Source: Clostridium_AD sp036569345
GTDB taxonomy: Bacteria > Bacillota > Clostridia > Clostridiales > Clostridiaceae
Assembly (NCBI RefSeq): GCF_036569345.1
Contig: NZ_DATCQT010000164.1
Location: forward strand, 1 to 64,000
DNA: 64,000 nt
Reading direction: 5' to 3'
The notes beneath the pieces were generated by a model. That model was given only the letters and a program-made list of their open reading frames with translations, did no database searches and was not told where the DNA came from. This document shows, piece by piece, positions 26,171 to 35,322 of the stretch. Within the stretch, counting starts at the first letter, position 1, and each line of letters begins with the position of its first letter. Made by a program: the position numbers and the translations under genes.

Positions 26171-26252
26171 ATCGATTACAATTTCATTATACTCTTGCAG
26201 TAGTTATAAATCTAATTGATATTTAATGCTTAATCTATAGAATTTATCTATA
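26171..26252. promoter_or_regulatory. Candidate LysR operator region, divergent promoter 1
   Basis: The 268-nt interval between the oxidoreductase and the LysR gene contains ATCGATTACAA (26171-26181) and an inverted repeat TATAG-N7-CTATA (26236-26252). Both elements recur in the second oxidoreductase-cluster/LysR interval near 33286-33312. TATAAT at 26261-26266 is a possible -10 for the LysR gene. Confidence 0.45.
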
Positions 26253-26322
26253 TGTTTTGGTATAATAATTAGTATGAATAATCAACAAATGCTAATCAAT
26301 GATATGAAAGGATTGAAATTTA

Positions 26323-27234
26323 ATGAATTTAAAACATCTTGAATATTTTCGTGTACTTGCAAGCCTAGAACACTACACACGTGCAGCTAATCAGTTATAT
26401 ATAACCCAACCAAGTTTAACTAATGCCATTTCAGTGCTCGAAAGAGAATTAGGAACTCAGTTATTTGAAAAGAAAGGTAGAAATACTCAATTAACAAAGT
26501 ATGGACGCTTTTTTCTAACATACGTGAATACTGCATTAGACACATTAGAAAAAGGTGAAAAAGAACTAAGACAATTAACTAGTCCCTCACTCGGAACTAT
26601 TGATTTTGCATTTATTTACACTTTAGGTCCTCATTTCGTACCAACAATTATTCAGGCTTTTTCAAGTGAATCAGGAAATGAGAATATCTCGTTTTCCTTT
26701 AATGAAGGAAACACAAAAAACATTGCCCAGGGACTTAAAGATGGAAAATTTGATTTGGCTTTCTGTTCTTTTTTAGAAGATGAACCAGATATTGATTTCA
26801 TTCCTCTAGTACAACAAGAACTTGTCATCATAGTGCCAACCAACCACCCACTTGCAAATTGTGATTCAATTGATTTAAAAGACACTGCCTCCTACCCATT
26901 TGTCTTCTTTAACAATCAGAGTGGTGTTAGGCCTCTTATCGACAGTTTATTTGAAAAGGTTGGCGTCACCCCAAGAATAGTATGTGAAGTTGAAGAAGAT
27001 AATTCTATGGCAGGTTTAGTATCTATAAACTACGGTATTGCCATTATCCCACGCATATGGTCACTAAATCATTTTGATGTAAAAATTTTACCAATACACA
27101 CTCCATCTCATGAACGATTTATCTATATTGCTTCCATGAAAAATAAATATTTGAGCCCACCAATTCATCTATTTCGTGATTTTGCTATTAACTACAGTAA
27201 AGTTCATTCTTTAACTAAAGGTAATCATGTATAA
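26323..27234 (+). CDS. LysR-family transcriptional regulator (copy 1)
   Basis: This is a 303-residue LysR-type protein. The winged-helix DNA-binding domain (about 1-60) shows the typical HYTRAANQLYITQPSLTNAISVLERELGTQLFEKKGR, and a periplasmic-binding-protein-like effector domain follows. It is divergent from the ene-reductase/ydiB-like/aroD operon, the usual layout for a LysR activator and its target. It is a paralogue of the LysR at 33442, and both resemble QuiR-type regulators that respond to shikimate. The ATG follows AAAGGA. Confidence 0.9.
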   Translation: MNLKHLEYFRVLASLEHYTRAANQLYITQPSLTNAISVLERELGTQLFEKKGRNTQLTKYGRFFLTYVNTALDTLEKGEKELRQLTSPSLGTIDFAFIYTLGPHFVPTIIQAFSSESGNENISFSFNEGNTKNIAQGLKDGKFDLAFCSFLEDEPDIDFIPLVQQELVIIVPTNHPLANCDSIDLKDTASYPFVFFNNQSGVRPLIDSLFEKVGVTPRIVCEVEEDNSMAGLVSINYGIAIIPRIWSLNHFDVKILPIHTPSHERFIYIASMKNKYLSPPIHLFRDFAINYSKVHSLTKGNHV

Positions 27235-27265
27235 AGAAAACAATTATGAAATTTTCTTTCACTGC

Positions 27266-27313
27266 ATAAATTTTAATTCTAAGAATAGCGATAGACTTAG
27301 GATTAAAATTTAT
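27266..27313. terminator. Hairpin between LysR copy 1 and MFS gene
   Basis: Two 18-nt arms (27266-27283 and 27296-27313) pair with a single G-U. It lies between convergent genes and could end both transcripts, though T-runs are short. Confidence 0.6.
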
Positions 27314-27361
27314 ATTTAGATCAATCTTCACCACCTTAATAGGTGCTTAGCATTAACCTAA

Positions 27362-28666
27362 TTAATCAGATATTACAATACGGGTAGGTTTTCCTATGAT
27401 AAATATGTAGGAAAAAGCACCTACAATACCCATAGAAGACACAAAAACCAAAGCAGAAGAATAAGATCCAGTTCTTGCAATTAGATAACCAACTATGGCT
27501 GGTGATAATGCCCCCCCCAAATTGGCTATAAAGTTATAAGTTCCATATGATAAACCTAATAGTTCTTTCGGTGCTATCTCAGATAACAGAGCCCAGGAAA
27601 TAGCTGATGCCATACCCTGTCCAAAAAATGCAATACACATAAATGTGATAATAATATTAACATCATTGGTATAGTTAGACCCAATCATCACAGAAGACAA
27701 TATCAAACCCAAAATAACGGGGAGCTTACGTGAGATCCCTAGCCCATATCCTTTGGAAATCATCCGATCTGACCACTTGCCAGCAACTATAACTCCAGCA
27801 ATTGCTGCAAAGTAAGGAAGTGAACCGTAAATTCCAACTTTTAATATACCCATGTGTTTTTCAGTTACAAGATAAGATGGAAACCATGTCATAAAAAAGA
27901 ATAATATAGCGGCATTTGCAAAAGCCGTTATGTACATACCACCTAGTTGGCGGTTTATTAACAATTTTTTAATCTGTTTCCAAGTAAATTTCTTTTGTTC
28001 TACGATTGTATCAGAGAGACCACCACCATTTTTAATAAGATCAATCTCTGCTTTATTAACACCTTTAGATTTAGCCGGATCATTATAACTGAGAAACCAA
28101 ATGACAGAAAATACAATGCCTAATAATCCAGTAGTGATAAATATAGATCTCCATCCAAAAGTTACTAGCAACCAAGTTAGTATAGGAGTGCATAGTGCAA
28201 GTCCTACATATTCAGAACCAGTATAAGCTCCAATGGCGAGTCCTCGTTCCTTAGATGGAAACCATGTAGTAACAATGCGAGTGTTTGCTGGAAAAGCAGG
28301 CGCTTCAAAAAATCCAAGGCCAAGACGACAAAAGATTGTACTAGTAAAATTATAAGTAAATCCCATAATCATTGTTAAAACCGACCATCCACAAAGTGCA
28401 ACTCCATATACTATTTTAGATCCAATGCGATCAAGAAGCCAGCCACTAGGAATTTGCATTAAAGTATATGACCAACTTAAAGCAGAAAATATTAATCCCA
28501 TCTTAGCAGGGCCTAATAGAAACTCCTTTGACAAAAAAGGAGCAGCCACCGCAAGATTAGCCCGATCTAGATAATTTATAAAAGTTATTGAACAAATCAA
28601 AAAAAGTATAAACCATCGTCTTTTGGTTGGTTTTTCTTGTAATTTTCCTAAATTTTTTTGTCCCAT
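27362..28666 (-). CDS. MFS transporter, anion:cation symporter (ACS) family
   Basis: This 434-residue integral membrane protein has about 12 predicted helices. The ACS-family signature near helix 1 reads INYLDRANLAVAAPFL, and the loop 2-3 region reads SGWLLDRIGSKIVYG. Members take up sugar acids and aromatic or carboxylate anions by proton or sodium symport. Its location in the quinate/shikimate-type cluster points to a hydroaromatic acid as substrate; this is inference. It is separated from the next MFS gene by 220 nt containing a hairpin. Confidence 0.85.
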   Translation of the reverse strand: MGQKNLGKLQEKPTKRRWFILFLICSITFINYLDRANLAVAAPFLSKEFLLGPAKMGLIFSALSWSYTLMQIPSGWLLDRIGSKIVYGVALCGWSVLTMIMGFTYNFTSTIFCRLGLGFFEAPAFPANTRIVTTWFPSKERGLAIGAYTGSEYVGLALCTPILTWLLVTFGWRSIFITTGLLGIVFSVIWFLSYNDPAKSKGVNKAEIDLIKNGGGLSDTIVEQKKFTWKQIKKLLINRQLGGMYITAFANAAILFFFMTWFPSYLVTEKHMGILKVGIYGSLPYFAAIAGVIVAGKWSDRMISKGYGLGISRKLPVILGLILSSVMIGSNYTNDVNIIITFMCIAFFGQGMASAISWALLSEIAPKELLGLSYGTYNFIANLGGALSPAIVGYLIARTGSYSSALVFVSSMGIVGAFSYIFIIGKPTRIVISD

Positions 28667-28755
28667 TATTCTCCCTCCAATTCTAATTAACCCTATACAT
28701 ACAAACTAATAATTAAGAATCTATCCTATAATTATTTCCCTTATATCAAACAATA

Positions 28756-28803
28756 CACTAGGTACGAGGCTGAAGTTATTTCCATCATTTCCTCTACCTA
28801 GTG
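28756..28803. repeat. Hairpin without U-tract between the two MFS genes
   Basis: CACTAGGTA-C-GAGG pairs with CCTCTACCTAGTG, giving a 13-bp stem with one bulge and a loop of about 21 nt. No T-run follows on either strand, so a processing or stability element is as likely as a terminator. The rest of the 28667-28886 gap shows nothing I can support. Confidence 0.55.
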
Positions 28804-28886
28804 GCATTGTAATCTTTTGTGTAAATTTGTAATTGTTATTTTAAATTAATTGTCTAAAACCAATTATAAATTAGTGTAAATGTTAT

Positions 28887-30110
28887 CTAAGCTATTACTT
28901 TTTTAGAATACTGTTTATTTACAAACACTGCAAGACAAATACCAATAACAGTAATTGATATGTTAAATAAAAGTATATATTTAGGTCCTTGTATCCCACC
29001 AGCTTTTGTAATAATACCCGCAATAGTTAAGATAATATAATTTGATAAACTAGAAGAAATCATAACTATGGATGTAATCTTACCTTTGTTTGTTGGGAAC
29101 ATTCCGTTTGCTGTTGATACAGCTAACTGAAGTACACCACCTGCTGCTGCGTATCCAATTACAAATCCACCTAATAATAGAATAGTTGGTGATTGTACGA
29201 AATATAGTATTAACAACATAATTGTAGAAATTACAGGGTAAATCACAAGAATTCTAACTGGTTTAACACCTTTTTTTATAAAAGCTGCAGTTACTAATAT
29301 AGCAACCATTGATCCCATTGCATAAAATGATTGAATACTTCCTGGATTAGTCATACCATATAATTTACCTAATTCCTGATTACAGTTTAACCATAACTGG
29401 AATGTAGATGTAGCTGTAAATGCAATACAGATGATTGCAATACTGGTTGGTGTAAATTTCATTTTCTCTTTTTTAGGTTTTGCTGCACTTTTTTCACCCT
29501 GGATACTCACGTTCCTTGGTGGGAATGGCATGAATGCGATTAAAATACCATCAATAATAAGTAATACTGCTACTACGAAGAAAATAGTTTTATACGACAT
29601 TTGGCTTGTTGCAACAAACCCAATCATAAATGGAAGTAAAAATTGTCCGATAGATATTGAAAATTTTGTAAACATATTGGCAACATCACCTGAATTTACG
29701 AAAATCTCTAAACATGATGGTGTAACGCATGTATCTAGGAAAGAATTAGCTACGCCTCCAAGCAATGCAAATCCATAAGCTACATACATGTTTGGTGCTA
29801 GTACTATACCAATAAAATAAGCAACGTAACAAGCTACGCCGATTAATCCAGAAACTCTTCGACCAAACTTATCTGAAATAGGTCCAGCAAATGGAAGTGT
29901 AATTAAACGACCTAAACCTAATGCGGCAATAACAGTGAGGACTATACTTACATCAATAGTACCATCAGCCAATTTTCCTGCACCCCAGGCACCTGCGAAG
30001 TTACTTTTATATTGTCCTAAAACTGATACCCCTATACCATGTATAAAATATGTGAAATATAATGCCAGTGCAGTTGGAATGTATTTTTTATTATTCATCT
30101 CTTTTTTCAT
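28887..30110 (-). CDS. MFS transporter, YdiN/YdiM-like
   Basis: This 407-residue carrier has about 12 transmembrane helices and the MFS motif PISDKFGRR between helices 2 and 3. Segments such as YFTYFIHGIGVSVL, GLGRLI, GVANSFLDT and GYAAAGGVLQLAVS recall the E. coli YdiN and YdiM carriers, which neighbour ydiB-aroD there. A quinate or shikimate transporter is therefore plausible. An ATG at 30128 overlaps the GGGAGGAG ribosome site; the ATG at 30110, 8 nt after it, is the likely start. Confidence 0.85.
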   Translation of the reverse strand: MKKEMNNKKYIPTALALYFTYFIHGIGVSVLGQYKSNFAGAWGAGKLADGTIDVSIVLTVIAALGLGRLITLPFAGPISDKFGRRVSGLIGVACYVAYFIGIVLAPNMYVAYGFALLGGVANSFLDTCVTPSCLEIFVNSGDVANMFTKFSISIGQFLLPFMIGFVATSQMSYKTIFFVVAVLLIIDGILIAFMPFPPRNVSIQGEKSAAKPKKEKMKFTPTSIAIICIAFTATSTFQLWLNCNQELGKLYGMTNPGSIQSFYAMGSMVAILVTAAFIKKGVKPVRILVIYPVISTIMLLILYFVQSPTILLLGGFVIGYAAAGGVLQLAVSTANGMFPTNKGKITSIVMISSSLSNYIILTIAGIITKAGGIQGPKYILLFNISITVIGICLAVFVNKQYSKKVIA

Positions 30111-30249
30111 TTTCTTTTCTCCTCCCATTGTCCCCTTTAGGGTAACATACTTATATTTACTAACTTTCTTTATCTATCCAATAAGAATAAATTTTCTTAT
30201 TGATAATTTTCTGCCATTCTTGTTAAATACTTAACTATATGTCGCCGAA

Positions 30250-30282
30250 TTCAGGGGTTAAATGTAAAATTCAACCCCTGAC
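30250..30282. repeat. Inverted repeat between ene-reductase copy 2 and MFS gene
   Basis: TCAGGGGTT and AACCCCTGA form a strong GC-rich 9-bp stem with a loop of about 13 nt. No T-run follows on the minus strand, so it may modulate mRNA processing between operon genes. Confidence 0.55.
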
Positions 30283-30315
30283 ATACCTTGGATCCATAAA
30301 TTAAAATGTACACCC

Positions 30316-32238
30316 TTATATTTTCATCGCTATTTCCATTGCCTCGGCTGTTGCATCAAGTGCTCTACGCGCTTTCATTGCATCACCAATAACATAAGTT
30401 TCTTTTACTATCTTCTTAACTTCTTCACTTATTGGATCGTAATTACGTGCTCCCATGGAAAGAACTACTGAATCAAAACCATCAAGAAGATGCTCCTCTC
30501 CTTCACAATCTGTATAAGCAACCCCGCCTTCAAAGAACTTGGCAACTTTTGCACCTGTAACAGTTTTAATGTTGTATTCTTCGAAATCCTTCATTAAGAA
30601 TATTCTATGCTCAGACATTACATCTGCAGCCACCGCATCACGAAGTTCAATTACTGTAACGTCATGTCCATGCTCTCCTAAAAAATCAGCAGTTTCAGCT
30701 CCTACCATTCCGCCTCCTACAACAAGAACCTTTCTGCCGCAAGCGTCTTTTCCATCAAGAAGATCTACTGCATGTATTAATCCTGAATCATGGATTCCTG
30801 GGATATTAAGAACTAATGGTATGGAACCTGTAGAAATAATTACTACTTCCGGTGCCTGCGTTGATACCATTTCAGCCGTCACTGCTGTATTTAATTTAAC
30901 TTTAACTCCATACATTTCACATTTTTTAACATAGCTTCTTACCATGTTTGTAAGATCGCCTTTTCCTGGTGGGAATGCTGCAAGACGCATTTGTCCACCA
31001 AGTGTATTTGATGATTCATATATTGTTACATCATGGCCTCTCTTAGTTGCCAATGCTGCTGCATATAAACCAGCTACTCCTCCGCCTACAACCATTACCT
31101 TCTTTGCTTTATACGTAGGCTTTATTTCACCTTCATGTCCAACCATTGGGTTTACAAGACATGTTATTGGTTTTCCCTGATACATGTTTGGAACGCATCC
31201 CTGAAGACATCCAATACATGGATTTAATTCGTCAAGCTTTCCAGCTGCAGCTTTATTTGGTGTATGTGGGTCAGCAATACTCTGACGTCCAAATGCAACT
31301 AGGTCAGCTCTTCCTTCACGAACCATAAGTTCTGCAAAATATGGCTCTGTGTAACGTCCAACTGTGATTACTGGAATGCTTACAGCACGTTTTATTTCTG
31401 AAACCTGCTCAGCATTGAATCCACCGTGAAGAACTGTAGGTGCCCACATGTACTGATCTTTGAGATGTACAGCACGTGAAACGTTAAGTCCGTCAACACC
31501 GCAGTCTTCTAAGTAAGCAGCAATTGCAGCACTGTCATGAACATCTAATCCACCGTCTACTTCGTCACAGCTGTTTATACGGCAAATGATTGCTATAGAG
31601 TTTCCAACTTTTTTACGTATGTTTTTAATGATCAATTTAGCAATTCTCATTCTGTTTTCAAAGCAGCCGCCAAATTCATCTACACGCTTGTTTGTCCTTG
31701 GTGAAAGGAAGCTGCTAATTAGATATCCATGTGCACAGTGAACTTCCACTGCATCAGCTCCTGCTTTTTTAGCACGAAGTGCCGCATCTCCGAAGAATTC
31801 AACAACTTCATGGATTTCTTCTGTTGTCATTGATTCTGGTGTATCTTTTCCTGATGCTGAAGCAATTGCAGAAGCAGCTTTTATTGGATATCCTGCAGCT
31901 GCTGCGTTTCCGTCAGGGCCTGCATGCTGAAGCTGTATGGATATTTTAGCGCCTTCTGCATGACAAGCATCGATTACTTTTTTGAAGCTTTCTATAGTGC
32001 TGTCATCAAATAAGCATGGCTTGCGAACTCCGCCTTTAGCTTTAGGAGATACAACAGTAGCCTCGAAAGTTATTAATCCGAATCCGCCTATTGCACGTTC
32101 ACGGTAATAAGCAAGTGACCTTTCGCTCATAGTTCCATCTGTATTTGCATAATTGTTTCCCATAGGTGAAACTACAAAACGATTTGGAACTGTCATCGGA
32201 CCAATTTGTATTGGTGTAAACATAGATTTAAATTTCAT
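30316..32238 (-). CDS. NADH:flavin oxidoreductase / 2,4-dienoyl-CoA reductase-like ene-reductase (copy 2)
   Basis: This is a second trimodular Old Yellow Enzyme of about 640 residues. An FMN barrel (VVSPMGNNYAN, QLQHAGPDG, ADAVEVHCAHGYLISSFLSP) precedes a 4Fe-4S motif (CIGCLQGC plus Cys in ITCLVNP) and FAD/NAD(P) loops (VVGGGVAGLYAA, VVGGGMVGAETADFL). It has clearly diverged from copy 1 and its codons look richer in G and C than the neighbours, which suggests separate acquisition. An ATG at 32250 is very close to the AGGAAAGG site, so the ATG at 32238 (MKFKSMF) is preferred. Substrate unknown; a cluster role on a quinate/shikimate derivative is inferred. Confidence 0.87.
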   Translation of the reverse strand: MKFKSMFTPIQIGPMTVPNRFVVSPMGNNYANTDGTMSERSLAYYRERAIGGFGLITFEATVVSPKAKGGVRKPCLFDDSTIESFKKVIDACHAEGAKISIQLQHAGPDGNAAAAGYPIKAASAIASASGKDTPESMTTEEIHEVVEFFGDAALRAKKAGADAVEVHCAHGYLISSFLSPRTNKRVDEFGGCFENRMRIAKLIIKNIRKKVGNSIAIICRINSCDEVDGGLDVHDSAAIAAYLEDCGVDGLNVSRAVHLKDQYMWAPTVLHGGFNAEQVSEIKRAVSIPVITVGRYTEPYFAELMVREGRADLVAFGRQSIADPHTPNKAAAGKLDELNPCIGCLQGCVPNMYQGKPITCLVNPMVGHEGEIKPTYKAKKVMVVGGGVAGLYAAALATKRGHDVTIYESSNTLGGQMRLAAFPPGKGDLTNMVRSYVKKCEMYGVKVKLNTAVTAEMVSTQAPEVVIISTGSIPLVLNIPGIHDSGLIHAVDLLDGKDACGRKVLVVGGGMVGAETADFLGEHGHDVTVIELRDAVAADVMSEHRIFLMKDFEEYNIKTVTGAKVAKFFEGGVAYTDCEGEEHLLDGFDSVVLSMGARNYDPISEEVKKIVKETYVIGDAMKARRALDATAEAMEIAMKI

Positions 32239-32287
32239 AAAACAAATCATCCTTTCCTAATTAGATTAATTTAAATATATTTTTTTA

Positions 32288-33178
32288 TTATTTTGATTGT
32301 GGAGATACTTCAGGCCATGCTTTGTCTAGTACTTTTTTAGCATTGTCATATGTGAATTTAGCCGCTTGGGCAACACCTTCTGCTAAAATAGCATCGCTTA
32401 TTACTTCAACACCGATACATAAAGGTTTGATGCCTTTTTCTTTTATCATTCGAACAAAGCCTTCTGTTGCATTGATTCCATTACCTGGTGCAAGTCTGTC
32501 ATGCATTGATTCATCTCTTAAGGTAGATATTGCATAAGGTCTTTCATAAACATCGTTAATCTGAATAGATACAATCTTATCAGCTGGAATATCTTTTAAT
32601 AATTTAACATCATTTTCCTGATTTGCTCTTACCCAATGCCATGTATCCAAGATAAGTTTAGCGTTATCACAACCAGAGCCTTTAACAACTGCCCAACCCT
32701 TTTTAACATCAGGAATACCGCTGTATGGCATGGGTTCTACACCGATGATGTATTTGCCTGCTCTTTGACATAATTCTTTTAACTTCTGTGCAGTATGTTC
32801 TACACTATAAGTTTCCATTAAGCCAATATTGATATGTTGAACATCGAATAATCCACACATATGGAAGCATAATTGTTCTTTATATTTTTGTTCATAAGAA
32901 CGGTTATCTTCAGCCCAAAGTGTAATGTATTCAACTTCGGTAACCTTCATATCATATTTTTTAAGAATATCAAGAATATTTGAATCGAACAAACCTTCGT
33001 TTAATGCATCTACATATGTTTCAGCACGAAGACCTATTCCGTCATAGCCTGCCTCTTTTGCTGCTTTAACTCTTTCCTCAAATTTACACTGATCCCCTAA
33101 TGTCCATGAACTAACTGTAATTGGAGGGCACTGATTTTCCTTATCCCCATTAGTATTTTTTATAAATTTTTCATTCAT
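32288..33178 (-). CDS. TIM-barrel sugar isomerase/epimerase family, possible 3-dehydroshikimate dehydratase
   Basis: This 296-residue AP-endonuclease-2/xylose-isomerase-like TIM barrel has metal-ligand candidates in GVEPMPYSG, LDTWHW, QINDVYE and the late GVEVIS strand. The family includes inosose and hydroxypyruvate isomerases and the QuiC/AsbF 3-dehydroshikimate dehydratases that give protocatechuate. The surrounding quinate/shikimate genes favour the last option, but the active-site residues were not compared. Like ene-reductase copy 2, its codons look richer in G and C than most of the window. The ATG follows a GGGAG site. It is the first gene of the operon, divergent from LysR copy 2. 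Confidence 0.7.
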   Translation of the reverse strand: MNEKFIKNTNGDKENQCPPITVSSWTLGDQCKFEERVKAAKEAGYDGIGLRAETYVDALNEGLFDSNILDILKKYDMKVTEVEYITLWAEDNRSYEQKYKEQLCFHMCGLFDVQHINIGLMETYSVEHTAQKLKELCQRAGKYIIGVEPMPYSGIPDVKKGWAVVKGSGCDNAKLILDTWHWVRANQENDVKLLKDIPADKIVSIQINDVYERPYAISTLRDESMHDRLAPGNGINATEGFVRMIKEKGIKPLCIGVEVISDAILAEGVAQAAKFTYDNAKKVLDKAWPEVSPQSK

Positions 33179-33285
33179 AATATATTCTCCCTTCCATCCT
33201 ATAAATTAAAATCAGTTTCTAAATTCGGCTCAAAACTAACTGTTCTACCGGTAAGTTTGTTGCATCAAATATGTTTAATCATATT

Positions 33286-33312
33286 TTGTAATCGATTTTA
33301 CATAGATTCTAT
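33286..33312. promoter_or_regulatory. Candidate LysR operator region, divergent promoter 2
   Basis: TTGTAATCGAT (33286-33296) is the reverse complement of the element at 26171-26181, and ATAG-ATT-CTAT (33302-33312) matches part of the other inverted repeat there. The pair lies between the divergent TIM-barrel and LysR genes. TATAAT at 33393-33398 is a possible -10 for LysR copy 2. Recurrence in two LysR-flanked intervals is the support. Confidence 0.45.
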
Positions 33313-33441
33313 AGGTTTATTATATTACATGAATTTTACAAATACCAATTGATAATATTCTAACAATCAATAGATTTTGTTTATACATATGATATAATTG
33401 GAATCAACAACATAGATGTATTATGAAAGTAGGTTATTAAA

Positions 33442-34323
33442 TTGAATTTATATCATTTACGTTATTTTGTAACTCTAGCACATTTAGAGCATTATACAAA
33501 AGCTGCTGAGCAATTAATGATTACACAACCAAGTTTAAGTCATGCTATCTCACTGCTAGAAAAAGAACTAGGGGTTTTACTGTTTGAAAAGGAAGGTAGA
33601 AACATAGCCCTTACAAAGTACGGAAGAATTTTTTTATCTGATGTAACAAACTCTCTGGAAATACTTGATTCTGGTGTAAAAACATTTAAAATGATTAGTA
33701 CTGGAGAAGGTAGAATTGACTTCGCATTTCTTCGTACATTAGGAACAGATTTTGTCCCAGATATATCACGAGGATTTTTGCAGGAGCATCCTGAAAAATC
33801 AATCGAATTTCACTTTAGCACAGGGGTAACTGTAGATATTATTCAGGGTCTTAAAGACAAGAAATACGATCTTGCTTTTTGTTCTAAAATGGAACATGAA
33901 CAAAGTATTGAGTTTACACCAATTTCAAGTGAAGAACTAGTAGTAATTGTTCCTAATGACCATCCCCTAGCAAATAAAAATATAATAGATTTAATTGAGA
34001 CTATTCCATATTCTCAAATCTTTTTTACACAAAAAAGTGGACTTAGGCCTATAATTGACGATTTGTTTAGACAAATCGGTCAGCAACCAAAAATCGCATA
34101 TGAAGTTGAAGAAGATCAGGTAATTGCAGGATTAGTTGCTAAAAATTTTGGTATCGCAGTTATTCCTCTTATGCCTATTCTAAGTTCTATGAACCTTAAA
34201 GTTCTTAAGATTACGAACCCCCATATTGAAAGATTTTTTTATTTAGCAGTAATGAAAGACAGGTATTTAGCTCCAGTGGTTCAAAAATTTAAAAACTTCA
34301 TTATTGAAAATTCACGTTTATAA
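33442..34323 (+). CDS. LysR-family transcriptional regulator (copy 2), TTG start
   Basis: This 293-residue LysR protein is a paralogue of the one at 26323, sharing HYTKAAEQLMITQPSLSHAISLLEKELGVLLFE in the DNA-binding helix region and much of the effector domain (YDLAFCSKM, VVIVPNDHPLA, YEVEEDQVIAGLVA). The family start MNLYHLRYF is encoded from TTG, 8-9 nt after an AAGTAGG site. It probably activates the divergent TIM-barrel/ene-reductase/MFS operon in response to a pathway compound. Confidence 0.9.
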   Translation: MNLYHLRYFVTLAHLEHYTKAAEQLMITQPSLSHAISLLEKELGVLLFEKEGRNIALTKYGRIFLSDVTNSLEILDSGVKTFKMISTGEGRIDFAFLRTLGTDFVPDISRGFLQEHPEKSIEFHFSTGVTVDIIQGLKDKKYDLAFCSKMEHEQSIEFTPISSEELVVIVPNDHPLANKNIIDLIETIPYSQIFFTQKSGLRPIIDDLFRQIGQQPKIAYEVEEDQVIAGLVAKNFGIAVIPLMPILSSMNLKVLKITNPHIERFFYLAVMKDRYLAPVVQKFKNFIIENSRL

Positions 34324-34352
34324 TTACATATTTTAATATAACAAACAAATAT

Positions 34353-34394
34353 GTGAATTAACTCTACCCCTCGTAGAGTTAATTCACATTTTTT
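34353..34394 (+). terminator. Terminator after LysR copy 2
   Basis: GTGAATTAACTCTAC (34353-34367) and its perfect reverse complement (34373-34387) with a 5-nt loop are followed by ATTTTTTG. Confidence 0.92.
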
Positions 34395-34442
34395 GTTGCT
34401 ATAAATACAAGTACTCACATGGGATTTTCCACCACAACCAAA

Positions 34443-34470
34443 TAAAAAAAGGCAAATAAATTTACCTTTT
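34443..34470 (-). terminator. Terminator after glpP
   Basis: On the minus strand AAAAGGTAAAT and ATTTGCCTTTT pair (one G-U/A-C irregularity) and are followed by a T-run. It is about 45 nt past the glpP stop. Confidence 0.65.
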
Positions 34471-34513
34471 CTTGTTTATCAAAACATAATACAACTAAAT
34501 AATATGAATATAT

Positions 34514-35086
34514 CTACTCCTCCGATAAACTCCATAATTCTTGTTTTGACGTTGAAATTGCCATTGCCCCTGCACCAATTGCTTCCATTATATCCTTTTT
34601 GCTTTGAATTAACCCTCCTGCTATAATTGGAACTCTCACTGCAATCCCCATACTTTTAATTATTTTACTTGCAACTCCTGGCATAATTTCCACAGCATCA
34701 GGAAGTACAGATTGTATATTTCTTATTCCTGATTCTAATGACAGTGAATCTACTGCAAATATCCTCTGTATTACACAAAATCCTAATTTTTTTCCATTTT
34801 TTACATTAGTTGCCCTTGTAGTTATAATCCCATCTGGCTCTCCACATTGCTTTATAAAATGTAAACCTGTGTAATCACCCTTTAGACCTTCTATTAAATC
34901 AACATGAACAAATATTACTTTGCCAACCTCTTTAAGTCTCTCACATGTTTTCTTTAAATTTATTATGCTTCCATATAATACAAACACAATTAAAACATTA
35001 CTAGAAAGTACTTTTTCTAAATCCTGCTCATTTCTAATGGCTGCAATAACTGGATTTTCTATTAATAATTTTTCTAAGTTTTGCAA
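34514..35086 (-). CDS. glpP: Glycerol-3-phosphate-responsive antiterminator GlpP
   Basis: GlpP binds glycerol 3-phosphate and prevents termination in leaders of glycerol genes. The 190-residue TIM-barrel-like protein has the family blocks NPVIAAIRNEQDLEKVL, FVHVDLIEGLKGD, GIITTRATNVKNGKKLG, EIMPGVASKII and PIIAGGLIQSKKDI. It is divergent from the glycerol kinase gene. A candidate target terminator lies in the leader before the glpA-like gene (37013-37120). Confidence 0.93.
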   Translation of the reverse strand: MQNLEKLLIENPVIAAIRNEQDLEKVLSSNVLIVFVLYGSIINLKKTCERLKEVGKVIFVHVDLIEGLKGDYTGLHFIKQCGEPDGIITTRATNVKNGKKLGFCVIQRIFAVDSLSLESGIRNIQSVLPDAVEIMPGVASKIIKSMGIAVRVPIIAGGLIQSKKDIMEAIGAGAMAISTSKQELWSLSEE

Positions 35087-35322
35087 TTATTTTCCTCCAA
35101 AATTTTATTTAGACTAATTAGTTCAAGAGATATTATGCTTATCTCGTATTTAGAATTATATTAATCATACCCAGTTTAGCATAGTCTTATTTTTCATTCA
35201 ATTAAATTTTAATTATAATATAATTCTTCCTATAAAAAATCAATCAGATATTCCTATGAATTAGTTTATCGCTACTTCAAGGGCATTAAAAGATATTGTA
35301 TGAACTAATAATGTTAAAGTGG

